From Bradyrhizobium erythrophlei (lineage in GTDB: Bacteria > Pseudomonadota > Alphaproteobacteria > Rhizobiales > Xanthobacteraceae), in assembly GCF_900129425.1 (NCBI RefSeq), contig NZ_LT670817.1:6138001-6202000 (forward strand): a stretch of DNA of 64,000 nucleotides, given 5' to 3'. The notes beneath the pieces are model-generated. The model was not told where the DNA came from and did no database searches. It saw only the letters and a program-made list of their open reading frames with translations. Within the stretch, counting starts at the first letter, position 1. Every line of letters begins with the position of its first letter. Positions 34,441-43,593 of the stretch are shown in pieces. Position numbers and translations under genes: made by a program.

Positions 34441-34934
34441 TGCGCGCTCCTCTGGTTCGGTGAAGCCGCGTCGGCGCTGTCCATCAGCCTGGCGGCGCGA
34501 TGCACCGCGCGCAGGATGCGCATATGAGTGCCGCAGCGGCACAGATGCGGCTCCAGTTCGGCGCGGATCTGCTCGTCGGTCGGTTTTGTATTTTTCTGCA
34601 ACAAGGCCTGCGCCCGCATCATCATGCCGGCAATGCAATAGCCGCATTGCGCGGCCTGCTCTTCCATGAAGGCGCGCTGGATCGGCGCCGGCGACTCGAT
34701 TGACCCGAGACCTTCCAGCGTCGTCACCTGCTTGCCTTCGAGCAGAAGCAGCGGCGTCACGCAGGACAGCACCGCCTTGCCGTCGACGATCACGGTGCAG
34801 GCCCCGCATTGGCCGAGCCCGCAACCGAATTTGGCGGCATTGAGCTTGATGTCGTCGCGCAGCACATAGAGCAGCGGCGTATCTGGATCGGCATCGATCT
34901 GGTGATCCCGACCATTGACCTTCAATGTCATCAT
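34437..34934 (-). CDS. 2Fe-2S (small) subunit of the molybdenum hydroxylase
   Basis: The protein has 165 residues. The N-terminal ferredoxin-type cluster is CGLGQCGACTVIVDGKAVLSC and the second cluster motif is QCGYCIAGMMM with CRCGTHMRI. This is the standard two-cluster electron-transfer subunit. It has no Tat leader, so it would be exported as a partner of the large subunit. Starts and stops overlap both neighbours by 4 bases (ATGA), which indicates translational coupling. Confidence 0.92.
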   Translation of the reverse strand: MMTLKVNGRDHQIDADPDTPLLYVLRDDIKLNAAKFGCGLGQCGACTVIVDGKAVLSCVTPLLLLEGKQVTTLEGLGSIESPAPIQRAFMEEQAAQCGYCIAGMMMRAQALLQKNTKPTDEQIRAELEPHLCRCGTHMRILRAVHRAARLMDSADAASPNQRSAQ

Positions 34935-36289
34935 GGCTTGTCTCGCTGCGCTGGATCGGCGGGTGCGCTTTGCGGCCCCGGCGAGGTCTGGAGAAACACC
35001 GTCTGCGTGCGCCGTGCATCCGCGACGGTCTTTTCGACGCCGGTCCATGCCGGCTGGTTGCTGAAGCGGGAACGCAGATAATTCAGCAGCGCAACAATCT
35101 GGTCGTCGGTCATGCTGCTGGCAAAGCCCGGCATGATCGGGCTGCGCTCGCCTTCCACCGCGCGAACGCCTGACAGCACGATGTTGGCGGCGTTGCGCGG
35201 ATCGGGGCCGGAGATCGGGGTCGACAGCGCCAGATTGACCCCGCCATAGGGCAGCGGCCTATTGCTCTCATGGCAGCTCGCGCAGGCCGCGGCGTAGATC
35301 GCCGCGCCGCTCACATCGACCAGCGCCACCGGCGAAGGCGATTTGGCCTGGGCGAGCACCTCGTCGCCCTGACGCTTACGCTCCGGGCTCGGGACGCCGA
35401 ACACGTCGGCCATGTAGGTTGCGATCGCGTGCACGTCGCTCTCCTTCACCTGGGACAGGTTGCTGACCACTTCCGCCATCGGCCCGCGCGCGGTGCCGTG
35501 ATCAGACTGCCATCCCTGGCGAAGATAAATGGAAAGCGCTTGCGCGTCCCACGGCACCGGCGCCGGTGACTGCGAATTGATCGCGTAGGCGTCCCAGTTG
35601 TCGGCGTCGCCGCCGGCAAACCGGGCATCAGGGCGTTCGGCGCCGAGCGCATTGCGCGGGGTGTGGCATGAGCCGCAATGCGCCAGTCCTTCGACGAGAT
35701 AGGCGCCGCGATTCCATTTCGCGCTCTGGCTGCTGTCGGGCCGGTAAGTGCCGCGGTGAAGGAACAACAGCTTCCAGCCCGCGATCACAAAGCGCTGATC
35801 GAGCGGAAAACGAAGCTGGTTGTCGCGGGCGGGCGCGTGGACCGGCTCTCGCGTCATCAGATAAGCATAGAGCGCCTGGTCGTCTTCGTCAGTCACATTG
35901 GTGAAGTGATCGTAGGGGAAGGTCGGATAAAGATGCTGGCCATCGCGATTGACGCCCGAGCGCATGGCGCGGCGGAACGCGGCTTCCGGCCAGCGGCCGA
36001 TTCCGGTGTCGGCATCCGGCGTGATATTCGAGGAATAGACCGTGCCGAACGGTGTCGGCACCGGCAGGCCGCCGGCAAAGTCCTTGCCGCCGCGAACCGT
36101 GTGGCAATCGCTGCAATTGCCGATCGCGGCAAGCTCGCGGCCGCGTTTGACCAGCGCCGGATCGAACGACTGCGGCGGCGGCGGATCGATCGCCGAGATC
36201 GCCGGCCGCCACGCGATTGCGAACGCCGCGGCCCCGCCGCCAATCAGCAGCGCCGCGATAGCGCCCGCGATAATCCCTGACTTTGTCAT
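34931..36289 (-). CDS. Triheme cytochrome c, electron acceptor subunit of the hydroxylase
   Basis: The protein has 452 residues with an N-terminal membrane anchor or signal (SGIIAGAIAALLIGGGAAAF). Three c-type heme motifs are visible: CSDCH near residue 59, CGSCH in the middle and CASCH in the last third. This matches the cytochrome subunit of membrane alcohol/aldehyde dehydrogenases and of NicB-type hydroxylases. It takes electrons from the 2Fe-2S subunit to the quinone pool or terminal oxidase. It heads the operon. No FAD subunit gene is present, as expected when cytochrome c replaces it. Confidence 0.92.
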   Translation of the reverse strand: MTKSGIIAGAIAALLIGGGAAAFAIAWRPAISAIDPPPPQSFDPALVKRGRELAAIGNCSDCHTVRGGKDFAGGLPVPTPFGTVYSSNITPDADTGIGRWPEAAFRRAMRSGVNRDGQHLYPTFPYDHFTNVTDEDDQALYAYLMTREPVHAPARDNQLRFPLDQRFVIAGWKLLFLHRGTYRPDSSQSAKWNRGAYLVEGLAHCGSCHTPRNALGAERPDARFAGGDADNWDAYAINSQSPAPVPWDAQALSIYLRQGWQSDHGTARGPMAEVVSNLSQVKESDVHAIATYMADVFGVPSPERKRQGDEVLAQAKSPSPVALVDVSGAAIYAAACASCHESNRPLPYGGVNLALSTPISGPDPRNAANIVLSGVRAVEGERSPIMPGFASSMTDDQIVALLNYLRSRFSNQPAWTGVEKTVADARRTQTVFLQTSPGPQSAPADPAQRDKP

Positions 36290-36576
36290 CTGTCCCGCCA
36301 GCTTTCGCCGTTATTGCTAGCACACAATCCGTTATGCCTCGCTCGGGGAAGCGATGCCGCCCCGGAAGCAACGCACTTCGGCCCGATGCAGTTGCAGCGG
36401 TCGATATGCATTGGACTTTTCGCGGCCCGGACTGAATTGTTACAGGAATGCCACACTCACCTGCAATCGACGATCGTTCTTGTTGCGTTCGAAAGAGTTG
36501 ATGGGGGGCGCCCGCCGCATGCGGCTAAATTTGGCGCCGGGGTTGAGGCTACCGTCCTTCCTGAAGGAGAGCCGAG

Positions 36577-36771
36577 ATGCCAGCCTACATTCATCATCAT
36601 GAAGTCGAGACAGCCCCGGTCTTCTGCCCCGGTTGCATCGGACTGCTTCCGATGTACATCAGGGAGGTCGAGCCGCATTGGAGCATGGCGACAATCGACT
36701 TCATCTATGAGTGCTCGGACTGCGGCGCCGAGGTCAGGCAGACCATCCGCAAGCCGGAACGGCGGCATTAG
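36577..36771 (+). CDS. Small cysteine-pair protein, zinc-ribbon-like
   Basis: The protein has 64 residues with CPGC (residues 17-20) and CSDC near residues 46-49 (YECSDCGAEVRQTIRKPE). A good GGAGAG site precedes the ATG. It resembles small zinc-ribbon proteins common in Bradyrhizobium. Function unknown. The 287 bases upstream, back to the cytochrome gene, hold no other gene. Confidence 0.75.
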   Translation: MPAYIHHHEVETAPVFCPGCIGLLPMYIREVEPHWSMATIDFIYECSDCGAEVRQTIRKPERRH

Positions 36772-36833
36772 CGCATTTCGCCTCCACCGACCGTCGGGAT
36801 GGGCACCCTGATGGTGCGCCTGGCCCGTACGCT

Positions 36834-37610
36834 TCATCCGTCGATGATGGCGACCGCCCGGGTCCAGCCCGCCGAAGCGCGCTCGATCTTGACCGGGAAG
36901 CAGGACACGGTGAACCCGGTCGACGGCAATTGCTCGAGGTTGTGCAGTTTTTCGATGTGGCAGTAGCCGATATGGCGCCCGGCCTTGTGGCCTTCCCAGA
37001 TCAGGCTGGCATCCCTGGTTTCGGCATATTTTTTCGCGGTATGGACGAACGGCGCGTCCCAGCTCCAGCCGTCGATCCCGGTCAGCCGCACGCCGCGCTC
37101 GAGCAGATACATCGTGGCCTCGTAGCCCATGCCGCAGCCGGAGGCGACATAATCCTGCCGGCCGTATTTGGCGCCGGCGCTGGTGTTGACGACGACGATC
37201 TCCAGCGGTGAAAGCGTGTGGCCGATGCGCTTGAGCTCGCTTTCGACGTCGCCGGCGGTCGCCACATAGCCGTCCGGCAAATGCCGGAAATCCAGCTTGA
37301 CGCCAGGCTGCAAACACCATTCCAGCGGCACTTCATCGATGGTCCATGAGCGCTCGCCGCGATTCATGGTGGGATGAAAATGCCAGGGTGCATCGAGGTG
37401 GGTGCCGTTGTGGGTCGACAGCTGCACCTGCTCGACGGCCCAGCCCTGGCCATCCGGCAAATCCTCGGCCTTGAGCCCCTCGAAGAACTGCAGCATGCGC
37501 GGCAGTCCCTGCTGGTGATCGATGTACTGGATGGTGGGATGTCCTCCCGGCGGATCCGCGGGGACGTCGTTCTGCAGCGGCACCGAGATATCGATCAGTC
37601 GTCTGGCCAT
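36834..37610 (-). CDS. Cyclase-family (kynurenine formamidase-like) hydrolase
   Basis: The protein has 258 residues. The metal-binding motif HNGTHLDAPWH is the hallmark of the cyclase/KynB-like family, supported by RRLIDISVPLQNDVPADPP at the start and GIDGWSWDAPFVH later. Members hydrolyse amide or ester bonds using Zn or Mn, often in degradation of aromatic or cyclic compounds. ATG at 37610 has GAGGA 8 bases upstream; one 6 bases earlier is also possible. The neighbouring Bug gene is 76 bases upstream on the same strand and may be co-transcribed. Confidence 0.88.
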   Translation of the reverse strand: MARRLIDISVPLQNDVPADPPGGHPTIQYIDHQQGLPRMLQFFEGLKAEDLPDGQGWAVEQVQLSTHNGTHLDAPWHFHPTMNRGERSWTIDEVPLEWCLQPGVKLDFRHLPDGYVATAGDVESELKRIGHTLSPLEIVVVNTSAGAKYGRQDYVASGCGMGYEATMYLLERGVRLTGIDGWSWDAPFVHTAKKYAETRDASLIWEGHKAGRHIGYCHIEKLHNLEQLPSTGFTVSCFPVKIERASAGWTRAVAIIDG

Positions 37611-37686
37611 CGGCATTTCCTCGAAGATTTCCGTTGTGGCAGCGGTCCCTTCGGCGAGACCGGTGACGCGCCCCCATCGGTTCCAG

Positions 37687-38697
37687 TCAGACCGGCTTGA
37701 TGCCCGCCTTGGCGACGACGTCGCGCCATTTCGGCACTTCGTCCTCGATTCGCTTGCGCATGCCGTCCGGCCCATTGGCGAGAACCTCGAATCCGTCGTT
37801 GCGAAGCTGCTCGGCGATCTCCGGAGTCTTGAGAATCCTGATCGCATTGGTCGAGAGCAGCGTAACGATCTCGGGCGGGGTTTTGACCGGCGCCAGAAAA
37901 CCCTGGAACGTGTCGGCGATGAAATCCTTGTAGCCGAGTTCGACCATGGTCGGCACGTCGGGCAGATCGAACCAGCGATTGGCGCCGGTGACGGCCAGCG
38001 CCTTCAACGCCCCGGACTCGATATAGGGATGCGCCGGCGGCAACGCCGCGCAGGCCAGTTGGGTGATGCCGCCGAGCACCGCCTGAATGGCGGGGCCGGC
38101 GCCGGAGAACGGCACGTGCGTGATCTGAATGCCGCCGACGATTTTCAGCAGCTCGCCCGAAAGATGCGGCGTGGTGCCGATGCCGGGGCTCGCATAGTTG
38201 AGTTCGTTAGGATTGGCCTTGGCGCGCGCGATCAGTTCGGCGATCGAGTTGATGCCGAGCTTGGGCCCGACCAGGATCACGTTCGGCGAGGTCCCGAGTT
38301 CGGCGATCGGCGCGAAATCCTTGTAGGGATCATAGGGGATTTTCTCGTAGAGACCGGGATTGACGACATAGGCGCTCGATGTGACCAGCAGCGTGTAGCC
38401 ATCCGGCTCGGCATGCGCGGCGGCGCCGATTCCGATATTGCCGCCGGCGCCGGCCTTGTTTTCGATGATCACCGAACCGCCGATGGCCTCGCCGAGATGC
38501 CTGCTGAGCACGCGCGCCATGATGTCGGTCGGTCCGGCCGGCGCGAACGGCACGATGATCTTGACCGGACGGTCGGGATAGCCCGCGGCCCTCGCCTGCC
38601 ACGGCACCAGGCCCGACGTCGCCATCGCACCGATCGCGAGGCCGGCCCCGCGCAGGATCTCGCGGCGCGATGAAAGGGGCGGTTTGCTACCGGACAT
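37687..38697 (-). CDS. Bug-family solute-binding protein with Tat-type leader
   Basis: The protein has 336 residues. The leader contains a twin-arginine (SSRREILRGAGLAIGAMATS) and the mature part starts GYPDRPVKIIVPFAPAGPTDIMARVLS, the TctC/Bug signature; VIIENKAGAGGNIGIGAAAHAEPDGYTLLV follows in the sequence as the second motif. It captures an unknown carboxylate or related compound. Ribosome site GGGAG is well placed. It is divergent from the FAH-family gene and upstream of the cyclase gene. Confidence 0.92.
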   Translation of the reverse strand: MSGSKPPLSSRREILRGAGLAIGAMATSGLVPWQARAAGYPDRPVKIIVPFAPAGPTDIMARVLSRHLGEAIGGSVIIENKAGAGGNIGIGAAAHAEPDGYTLLVTSSAYVVNPGLYEKIPYDPYKDFAPIAELGTSPNVILVGPKLGINSIAELIARAKANPNELNYASPGIGTTPHLSGELLKIVGGIQITHVPFSGAGPAIQAVLGGITQLACAALPPAHPYIESGALKALAVTGANRWFDLPDVPTMVELGYKDFIADTFQGFLAPVKTPPEIVTLLSTNAIRILKTPEIAEQLRNDGFEVLANGPDGMRKRIEDEVPKWRDVVAKAGIKPV

Positions 38698-38849
38698 GGC
38701 GTTCTCCCGATGTCAGCGTCTTTTCGCGCTGGTTTTATGCCGGCCTTTTGCTACCGGAATTTTGGACCGGCAGAACTTGGCCGCCGATCCCGCTAGTCCT
38801 AAACGATATTTTCCATTATCGCTATCGCGGTCAAGCATGAGAGGTGGTT

Positions 38850-39680
38850 ATGCGGTTGGTTTCGTTTCTGAAGGAGGGCCGGTGGTGCCCGGGCTTTCGT
38901 CGCGGCGATAGCATCGTGGAGATCGCGGACAAGGATCTGGTTTCCGCGCAGGCGGTGATTGCAGCGATGATGCAAGGCCGGAAGCTGACCGAAGGGCCGT
39001 CGCATCGCGTCGCCCAAGTCACCCTCGGCTTGCCGGTGCCGGAGCCGGACAAGATCGTTTGCATCGGCCTGAACTACGTCGATCACGCCAAGGAAGGCGG
39101 CAATCCGATTCCGGATTATCCGGCCGTGTTCATGCGCACCAAAAGCTCGCTGGTGGCTCATGGCCAGCCGCTGGTGCGGCCGACCTGCTCGGACAAGTTC
39201 GACTACGAGGCCGAACTTGCGATCGTGATCGGCAAGCGCGCGCGCAACGTCACCGAGGCCGATGCACTGTCACATGTGTTCGGATATTCCTGCTTCAATG
39301 ACGGTTCGATCCGCGACTATCAGCGCAAGTCGACGCAATGGACCATGGGCAAGAATTTCGACGGAACCGGTCCGTTCGGACCCGACATCGTCACCGCGGA
39401 TGAACTTCCCGCCGGCGCGGCGGGGCTGCGTGTCGTCAGCCGCCTGAACGGCGAGACCATGCAGAACGGCAATACCAGCGACATGATTTTTTCCGTCGCG
39501 CGCACCATCGCGTTGGTTTCCGAGGTCATGACGCTTGAACCCGGCGATGTCATCATCACCGGCACCCCGGCCGGCGTCGGCTATGCCCGCAAGCCGCCGG
39601 TGTTCATGCGGCCCGGCGACGTCTGCGAAATCGAAATCGAAAAAATCGGCATCCTGAGCAATCCCGTGGTGAGCGCCTGA
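38850..39680 (+). CDS. Fumarylacetoacetate hydrolase-family protein
   Basis: The protein has 276 residues. The core motifs are CIGLNYVDHAKEGG, the metal-binding Glu pair in FDYEAELAIVIGKRA, the Asp in YSCFNDGSIRDYQ and the end motif ITGTPAGVGYARKP. The family hydrolyses C-C bonds of acyl pyruvates or acts as a hydratase or isomerase in aromatic breakdown. ATG at 38850 has GAGAGG upstream. It lies between two Bug-protein genes of opposite strand, consistent with a catabolic cluster for an aromatic-derived acid. Confidence 0.9.
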   Translation: MRLVSFLKEGRWCPGFRRGDSIVEIADKDLVSAQAVIAAMMQGRKLTEGPSHRVAQVTLGLPVPEPDKIVCIGLNYVDHAKEGGNPIPDYPAVFMRTKSSLVAHGQPLVRPTCSDKFDYEAELAIVIGKRARNVTEADALSHVFGYSCFNDGSIRDYQRKSTQWTMGKNFDGTGPFGPDIVTADELPAGAAGLRVVSRLNGETMQNGNTSDMIFSVARTIALVSEVMTLEPGDVIITGTPAGVGYARKPPVFMRPGDVCEIEIEKIGILSNPVVSA

Positions 39681-39687
39681 CGCGCGC

Positions 39688-40668
39688 TCACTTCCTGGCG
39701 CTCGACGACGCCAGCACCGCGGTCCATTTCTCGATGTCGGCCTGGATAAAATCGGCGAACTCCTTCGGCGTCCCGCCCACGGGATCGGTGCCCTGCTGCT
39801 TCAGGGCGCTTTGCACCTGATCGGTGTTCAGCGCCGCATTGGCGGCGGCCGATAGTTTATCGATAATCGCGGGCGGCGTGCCGGCCGGCGCCAGCAGCCC
39901 GATCCAGACTCCGGCGTCGAAGCCCGCCATTCCGGCCTCCGTGAGCGTCGGAACATCCGGCATGATCGAGGCGCGCTTCGATTGCGCCACCGCGAACGCC
40001 TTCAGCCTGCCGGCCTCGACATGCGGCGCCAGCGTCGCCGCCACGTTGAACATCAGCGTGATGCGGCCCGAGAGCAGGTCCGAGACCGCCTGGCTGCTGC
40101 CGCCCTGATAAGGGACCGCCAGGATCTTGGTGCCGGCCTTGGCGTTGAACAGTTCGCCCGCCATGTAGCTCGCCGTGGCATAGCCGGACGAGCCGAACGA
40201 CAGACTTTCCGGCTTGCTCTTGGCCAGCGCGATCAGCTCCTGCAGATTATTGGCGGGCACCGAAGGATTCGCCACCAAGACGTTGGGAACGATGCCGAGC
40301 AGCGCGATCGGCGCCAGAGCCTTTCCGAGATTGAAGCTCGACTTGGTCTCCGCCGGATTGAGCGTGTTGGCGATGGTCGCCATGAACAGCGTGTATCCAT
40401 CGGGGGCGGCGCGCGCCACGCTTTCCGCCGCGATCATACTGCTGTTGCCCAGCCGGTTTTCGACCACGATCGGCTGGCCGAGACTGACTTCCATCTGCTT
40501 GCCGACCAGCCGCGCCAGGATATCCGCGGCCGAGCCGGGCCCGAATCCGATGACCACCTTGATCGGCTGGGAGGGATAGGTTTGCGCCACGGCACCGGCG
40601 GTACCTGCGAGCGACGCCATCATGACAACAGCGCAAAGCGCGGCCAATCTAGAGTAACGGCTGAACAT
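39688..40668 (-). CDS. Bug-family solute-binding protein
   Basis: The protein has 326 residues with a signal peptide (RLAALCAVVMMASLAGTAGA, cleavage VAQ-T). The mature start YPSQPIKVVIGFGPGSAADI and VVENRLGNSSMIAAESVARA identify the TctC/Bug family. The third such protein in the window, and again without permease genes. It ends 7 bases from the convergent FAH-family stop. The ribosome site is GGGGGG close to the ATG. Confidence 0.92.
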   Translation of the reverse strand: MFSRYSRLAALCAVVMMASLAGTAGAVAQTYPSQPIKVVIGFGPGSAADILARLVGKQMEVSLGQPIVVENRLGNSSMIAAESVARAAPDGYTLFMATIANTLNPAETKSSFNLGKALAPIALLGIVPNVLVANPSVPANNLQELIALAKSKPESLSFGSSGYATASYMAGELFNAKAGTKILAVPYQGGSSQAVSDLLSGRITLMFNVAATLAPHVEAGRLKAFAVAQSKRASIMPDVPTLTEAGMAGFDAGVWIGLLAPAGTPPAIIDKLSAAANAALNTDQVQSALKQQGTDPVGGTPKEFADFIQADIEKWTAVLASSSARK

Positions 40669-40817
40669 ATTCCCCCCGGTGCACGCTTCGCCTGCGGTTG
40701 ATTCCGCATGCGGCTTTGTTGACGCTCAGGGAGGTCGGCCCTAGAGCTTGGACCAATCCTTGCGTGAGGCCAACCGGCTGCAAGTCACTCTAACGCGACC
40801 GCGGACAGAAGGAAGCC

Positions 40818-41207
40818 ATGATGCAGTCAGACCCCGAGCGCCGCGCGCGCGGCGCCCAAAAAATCGGTGAAATCCTCGGGCAAACGCCGGAACAGGTCGA
40901 GCGATCCCTGGGGGACGTCGCGCCCCAGCTCGCGACTTACGTGCTGGAGACGATCTACGGAGAAATCTACCAAAGCCCGGCGCTGGACTCGCGCACCCGC
41001 CAGATCGTCACCGTCGCGGCGCTGGCGACGCTCGGAACCGCGGCGCCGCAGTTGCGAACCCATATCGGCGGCGCGCTGCGCTGCGGCGTCACGCGCGAGG
41101 AGCTGGTCGAAATCATGATGCAGCTGGTGCCCTATGTCGGCGTCGCCGCGGCCATCAACGGCGTGGTGGCCTGCAGAGAGGTGTTCGCGGCCGCCGACAA
41201 AAAATAG
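40818..41207 (+). CDS. Carboxymuconolactone decarboxylase-family protein
   Basis: The protein has 129 residues, PcaC length. Landmarks are SRTRQIVTVAALATLGTAAP, the conserved His in LRTHIGGALRCGVTREELVE and YVGVAAAINGV. No CXXC pair. A GAAGGAAG site precedes two adjacent ATGs, so the start may be 3 bases later. It is 92 bases upstream of an alpha/beta hydrolase gene on the same strand, and pcaC-pcaD pairing (decarboxylase with lactone hydrolase) gives a plausible model, though the pathway is not proven. Confidence 0.9.
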   Translation: MMQSDPERRARGAQKIGEILGQTPEQVERSLGDVAPQLATYVLETIYGEIYQSPALDSRTRQIVTVAALATLGTAAPQLRTHIGGALRCGVTREELVEIMMQLVPYVGVAAAINGVVACREVFAAADKK

Positions 41208-41298
41208 TCGACCTCAAGTGCTGATGCATGGCGTAGACTTTTGCAAACGGCGCCGGACCGGCCGGCGAACGGATCCAGGGAAGGTCAAGGGGGGAAAG

Positions 41299-42057
41299 AT
41301 GATTTGGCACAAGGCGATCGGCGATGGCCCGACCAAGGTCATGGTGATTCACGGGTGGTTCTGGGATCACCGGGTGTTCACCCCGATTTTCGACAGCCTC
41401 GATGTCAACAGCCACAGCTATGCCTTCCCGGATATTCGTGGGTACGGCCATTCGCGCGATGTGTCCGGTGAGTACAGTATCGGCGAAGTGGCAGGGGATG
41501 CGATCGCGCTCGCTGACCAACTGGGCTGGGACAAGTTTCATGTCGTCGGCCATTCCATGGGAGGCAAGGCGGCGCAGAAGGTGGCGATGGACGCCGGCGC
41601 TCGGGTGCGTTCGGTCGTGGCAGTCACCCCGGTGCCGGCCTCGCCGCTGCCGTTCGACGACGCGGTATTCGGATTCTTTGCGGCGGCCTGCGAGCAGGAC
41701 GAGACGGCGCTGGCGCTGCTGGGCGATTCCGTCGGCAATCGTGCCCCCAAGGCGTGGCTCGAACTGATGCTGCGGCGGGCGCGCGACACCGCACGCCCGG
41801 AGGCATTCAGGAGCTATATGCGCTCCTTCATCCGGGATGACTTCGCGGCCGATGCCCACAAGGTCAAGGCGCCGATGCTGGTGCAATTCGGCGAATTCGA
41901 CAACGGCGTCAGCGAGGCTCTGGTGCGCGGCGTCTACCCGGCGCTGTATCCCCACGCGGAAATCGAGAAGCTCGGCAATTCCGGCCACTACCCGATGCAG
42001 GAGACGCCGATCCATTTTGCCAACAGGCTGGAAGCGTTTATTGCCAAATCGGCGTAA
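41299..42057 (+). CDS. Alpha/beta hydrolase
   Basis: The protein has 252 residues. The oxyanion start VMVIHGWFWDHRVF, the nucleophile elbow GHSMGGKAAQ (Ser) and the catalytic His in NSGHYPMQETP identify a classical alpha/beta hydrolase; the acid is likely Asp in QFGEFDNGVS. It resembles enol-lactone or C-C hydrolases. ATG at 41299 has AAGGGGGG upstream. It probably shares a transcript with the CMD-family gene before it. Confidence 0.88.
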   Translation: MIWHKAIGDGPTKVMVIHGWFWDHRVFTPIFDSLDVNSHSYAFPDIRGYGHSRDVSGEYSIGEVAGDAIALADQLGWDKFHVVGHSMGGKAAQKVAMDAGARVRSVVAVTPVPASPLPFDDAVFGFFAAACEQDETALALLGDSVGNRAPKAWLELMLRRARDTARPEAFRSYMRSFIRDDFAADAHKVKAPMLVQFGEFDNGVSEALVRGVYPALYPHAEIEKLGNSGHYPMQETPIHFANRLEAFIAKSA

Positions 42058-42154
42058 GGCGCGGCTGCGTATCTCGGGCATCCTCTTCCGCAACGGAAGA
42101 TGAGAAGATGGACGGCACCCTCAAAGCGTTACGACCTTAGCACCCATCACGCTT

Positions 42155-43465
42155 TCACTTCGCCCCGTCAAACTTCGCTTCCATCGCGCGCCGGGTCTTG
42201 ATGGTCTCGTTATCGGCGTCGATCTCGACGTCGCTCCAGCGCACCACCGCGCCATGGGCGATGTCGTTCTTCAGCTTCACCCGGTGCGCCAGCCCGATCG
42301 GCAGCGCGCCTGCACGCAGGCTTGCCGCCGCCGGCATCAATTTGCCCCACACCGTGTAGCCGCCCTCGCCGTCGAGCATTTCGCCCGCGCGCAAATCGCG
42401 TTTGGCCACCGAGGCGACATCGCCGCGAAAACCATGCGGCTGCCCGGTCGGTTCGCGGCGAAGCGCGGCCGACAGAATCGAGATGTTCAGCTCAAGTCCG
42501 ATCAGATGATACGGCTTGTACATCGCCGCGTAACGCCCGCTGGCATCGGTCTTCAGCCCATATTGCTTGAAACAATCCGCGGCGTAGTCGTTCGGCGCTT
42601 CCAGTACGACATAGACGCCCCAGCGCAGATCGCGGAACACCGGACGGCCATCGCGCTCCAGCGACGACACCACTTCCACCACGCCGGACTTCTCCAGCAC
42701 GCCGCCCTTGTCGCGCGGCCGCATCACGTGCGGCAGATCGTCGACGCCGCAGGGCGGAAACAACAGACCGCCGGCGGGGACGTCGAGCCCGGTGGCGTTG
42801 GCGATCGCCGCCATTTCGATCGCGGACTTGGTGCCATCGAGAAACGAGTTGAACATCTGCGGATTCATGCCGGCCGACTGCGCCTCGTCGGCGGTCAATC
42901 CGTAATGGCCCCAGACCCCTGCTGGCGTCACGTCATGATAGGCCGGCAGGTATTTTGTCCCCTTGCCGGCAGCGACCACGTGGAATCCGGTGGCTCGGGC
43001 CCAGTCCACCATCTCGGCGGTCAAGGCCGGCTGGTCGCCATAGGCCAGCGAATAGACCACGCCGGCGTTGCGCGCTTCCTCCGCGAGCAGCGGCCCCGCC
43101 AGCACGTCGGCTTCGACATTGACCATGACGATGTGCTTGCCGGCCGCAATCGCGGCGCGCGCGTGCTTGATGCCGACCGCGGGATTGCCGGTGGCCTCCA
43201 CGATCACTTCGATGTTGCCCGAAGTCGCCTTGGCGCCATCGGCGGTGAATGACGTGGCTGCGATCCGTTCCGCGTCCCAGCCGACGGTGCGGCACGCCTC
43301 GCGGGCGCGCTCCGGATCGAGATCGACGATTACGGGCACCTCGAGCCCCGGTGTATGCGGCACCTGCGACAGGAACATCGAGCCGAACTTGCCGGCGCCG
43401 ATCAGCGCGACGCGAACCGGTTTGCCGGCGGCGCGGCGGGCGTTGAGGAGGTGATGAAGGTTCAT
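42155..43465 (-). CDS. Homoserine dehydrogenase-like oxidoreductase with C-terminal SAF domain
   Basis: The protein has 436 residues. Residues 15-140 form a Rossmann fold (RVALIGAGKFGSMFLSQV, EVIVEATGNPAVGIKHARAA). The middle contains a homoserine-dehydrogenase-like catalytic part (HVVAAGKGTKYLPAYHDVTP). The C-terminus (KRDLRAGEMLDGEGGYTVWG) is an SAF/antifreeze-like domain. Such proteins are often misnamed FlgA; some act in apionate or acid-sugar metabolism. The true substrate is unknown. No good ribosome site lies before the ATG. It is on the same strand as the dioxygenase gene, separated by a palindromic repeat. Confidence 0.82.
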   Translation of the reverse strand: MNLHHLLNARRAAGKPVRVALIGAGKFGSMFLSQVPHTPGLEVPVIVDLDPERAREACRTVGWDAERIAATSFTADGAKATSGNIEVIVEATGNPAVGIKHARAAIAAGKHIVMVNVEADVLAGPLLAEEARNAGVVYSLAYGDQPALTAEMVDWARATGFHVVAAGKGTKYLPAYHDVTPAGVWGHYGLTADEAQSAGMNPQMFNSFLDGTKSAIEMAAIANATGLDVPAGGLLFPPCGVDDLPHVMRPRDKGGVLEKSGVVEVVSSLERDGRPVFRDLRWGVYVVLEAPNDYAADCFKQYGLKTDASGRYAAMYKPYHLIGLELNISILSAALRREPTGQPHGFRGDVASVAKRDLRAGEMLDGEGGYTVWGKLMPAAASLRAGALPIGLAHRVKLKNDIAHGAVVRWSDVEIDADNETIKTRRAMEAKFDGAK

Positions 43466-43487
43466 GGAGGGGTCCGATGGGATTATC

Positions 43488-43584
43488 CGTCATTCCGGGA
43501 CACGCGTCTTCGCGTGGACCCGGAATCCCGAGATGATTAGCACGAGATTCCGGGTTCGCGCTTTCAGCGCGCCCCGGAATGACG
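43488..43584. repeat. Palindromic intergenic repeat, CGTCATTCCGGG type
   Basis: The element starts CGTCATTCCGGG and ends CCCCGGAATGACG, with inner GACCCGGAATC mirrored by GATTCCGGGTTC. It is another dispersed palindromic family of Bradyrhizobium relatives. It fills the gap between the SAF dehydrogenase gene and the dioxygenase gene and would fold in their shared transcript. Confidence 0.85.
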
Positions 43585-43593
43585 GTGTAACGC

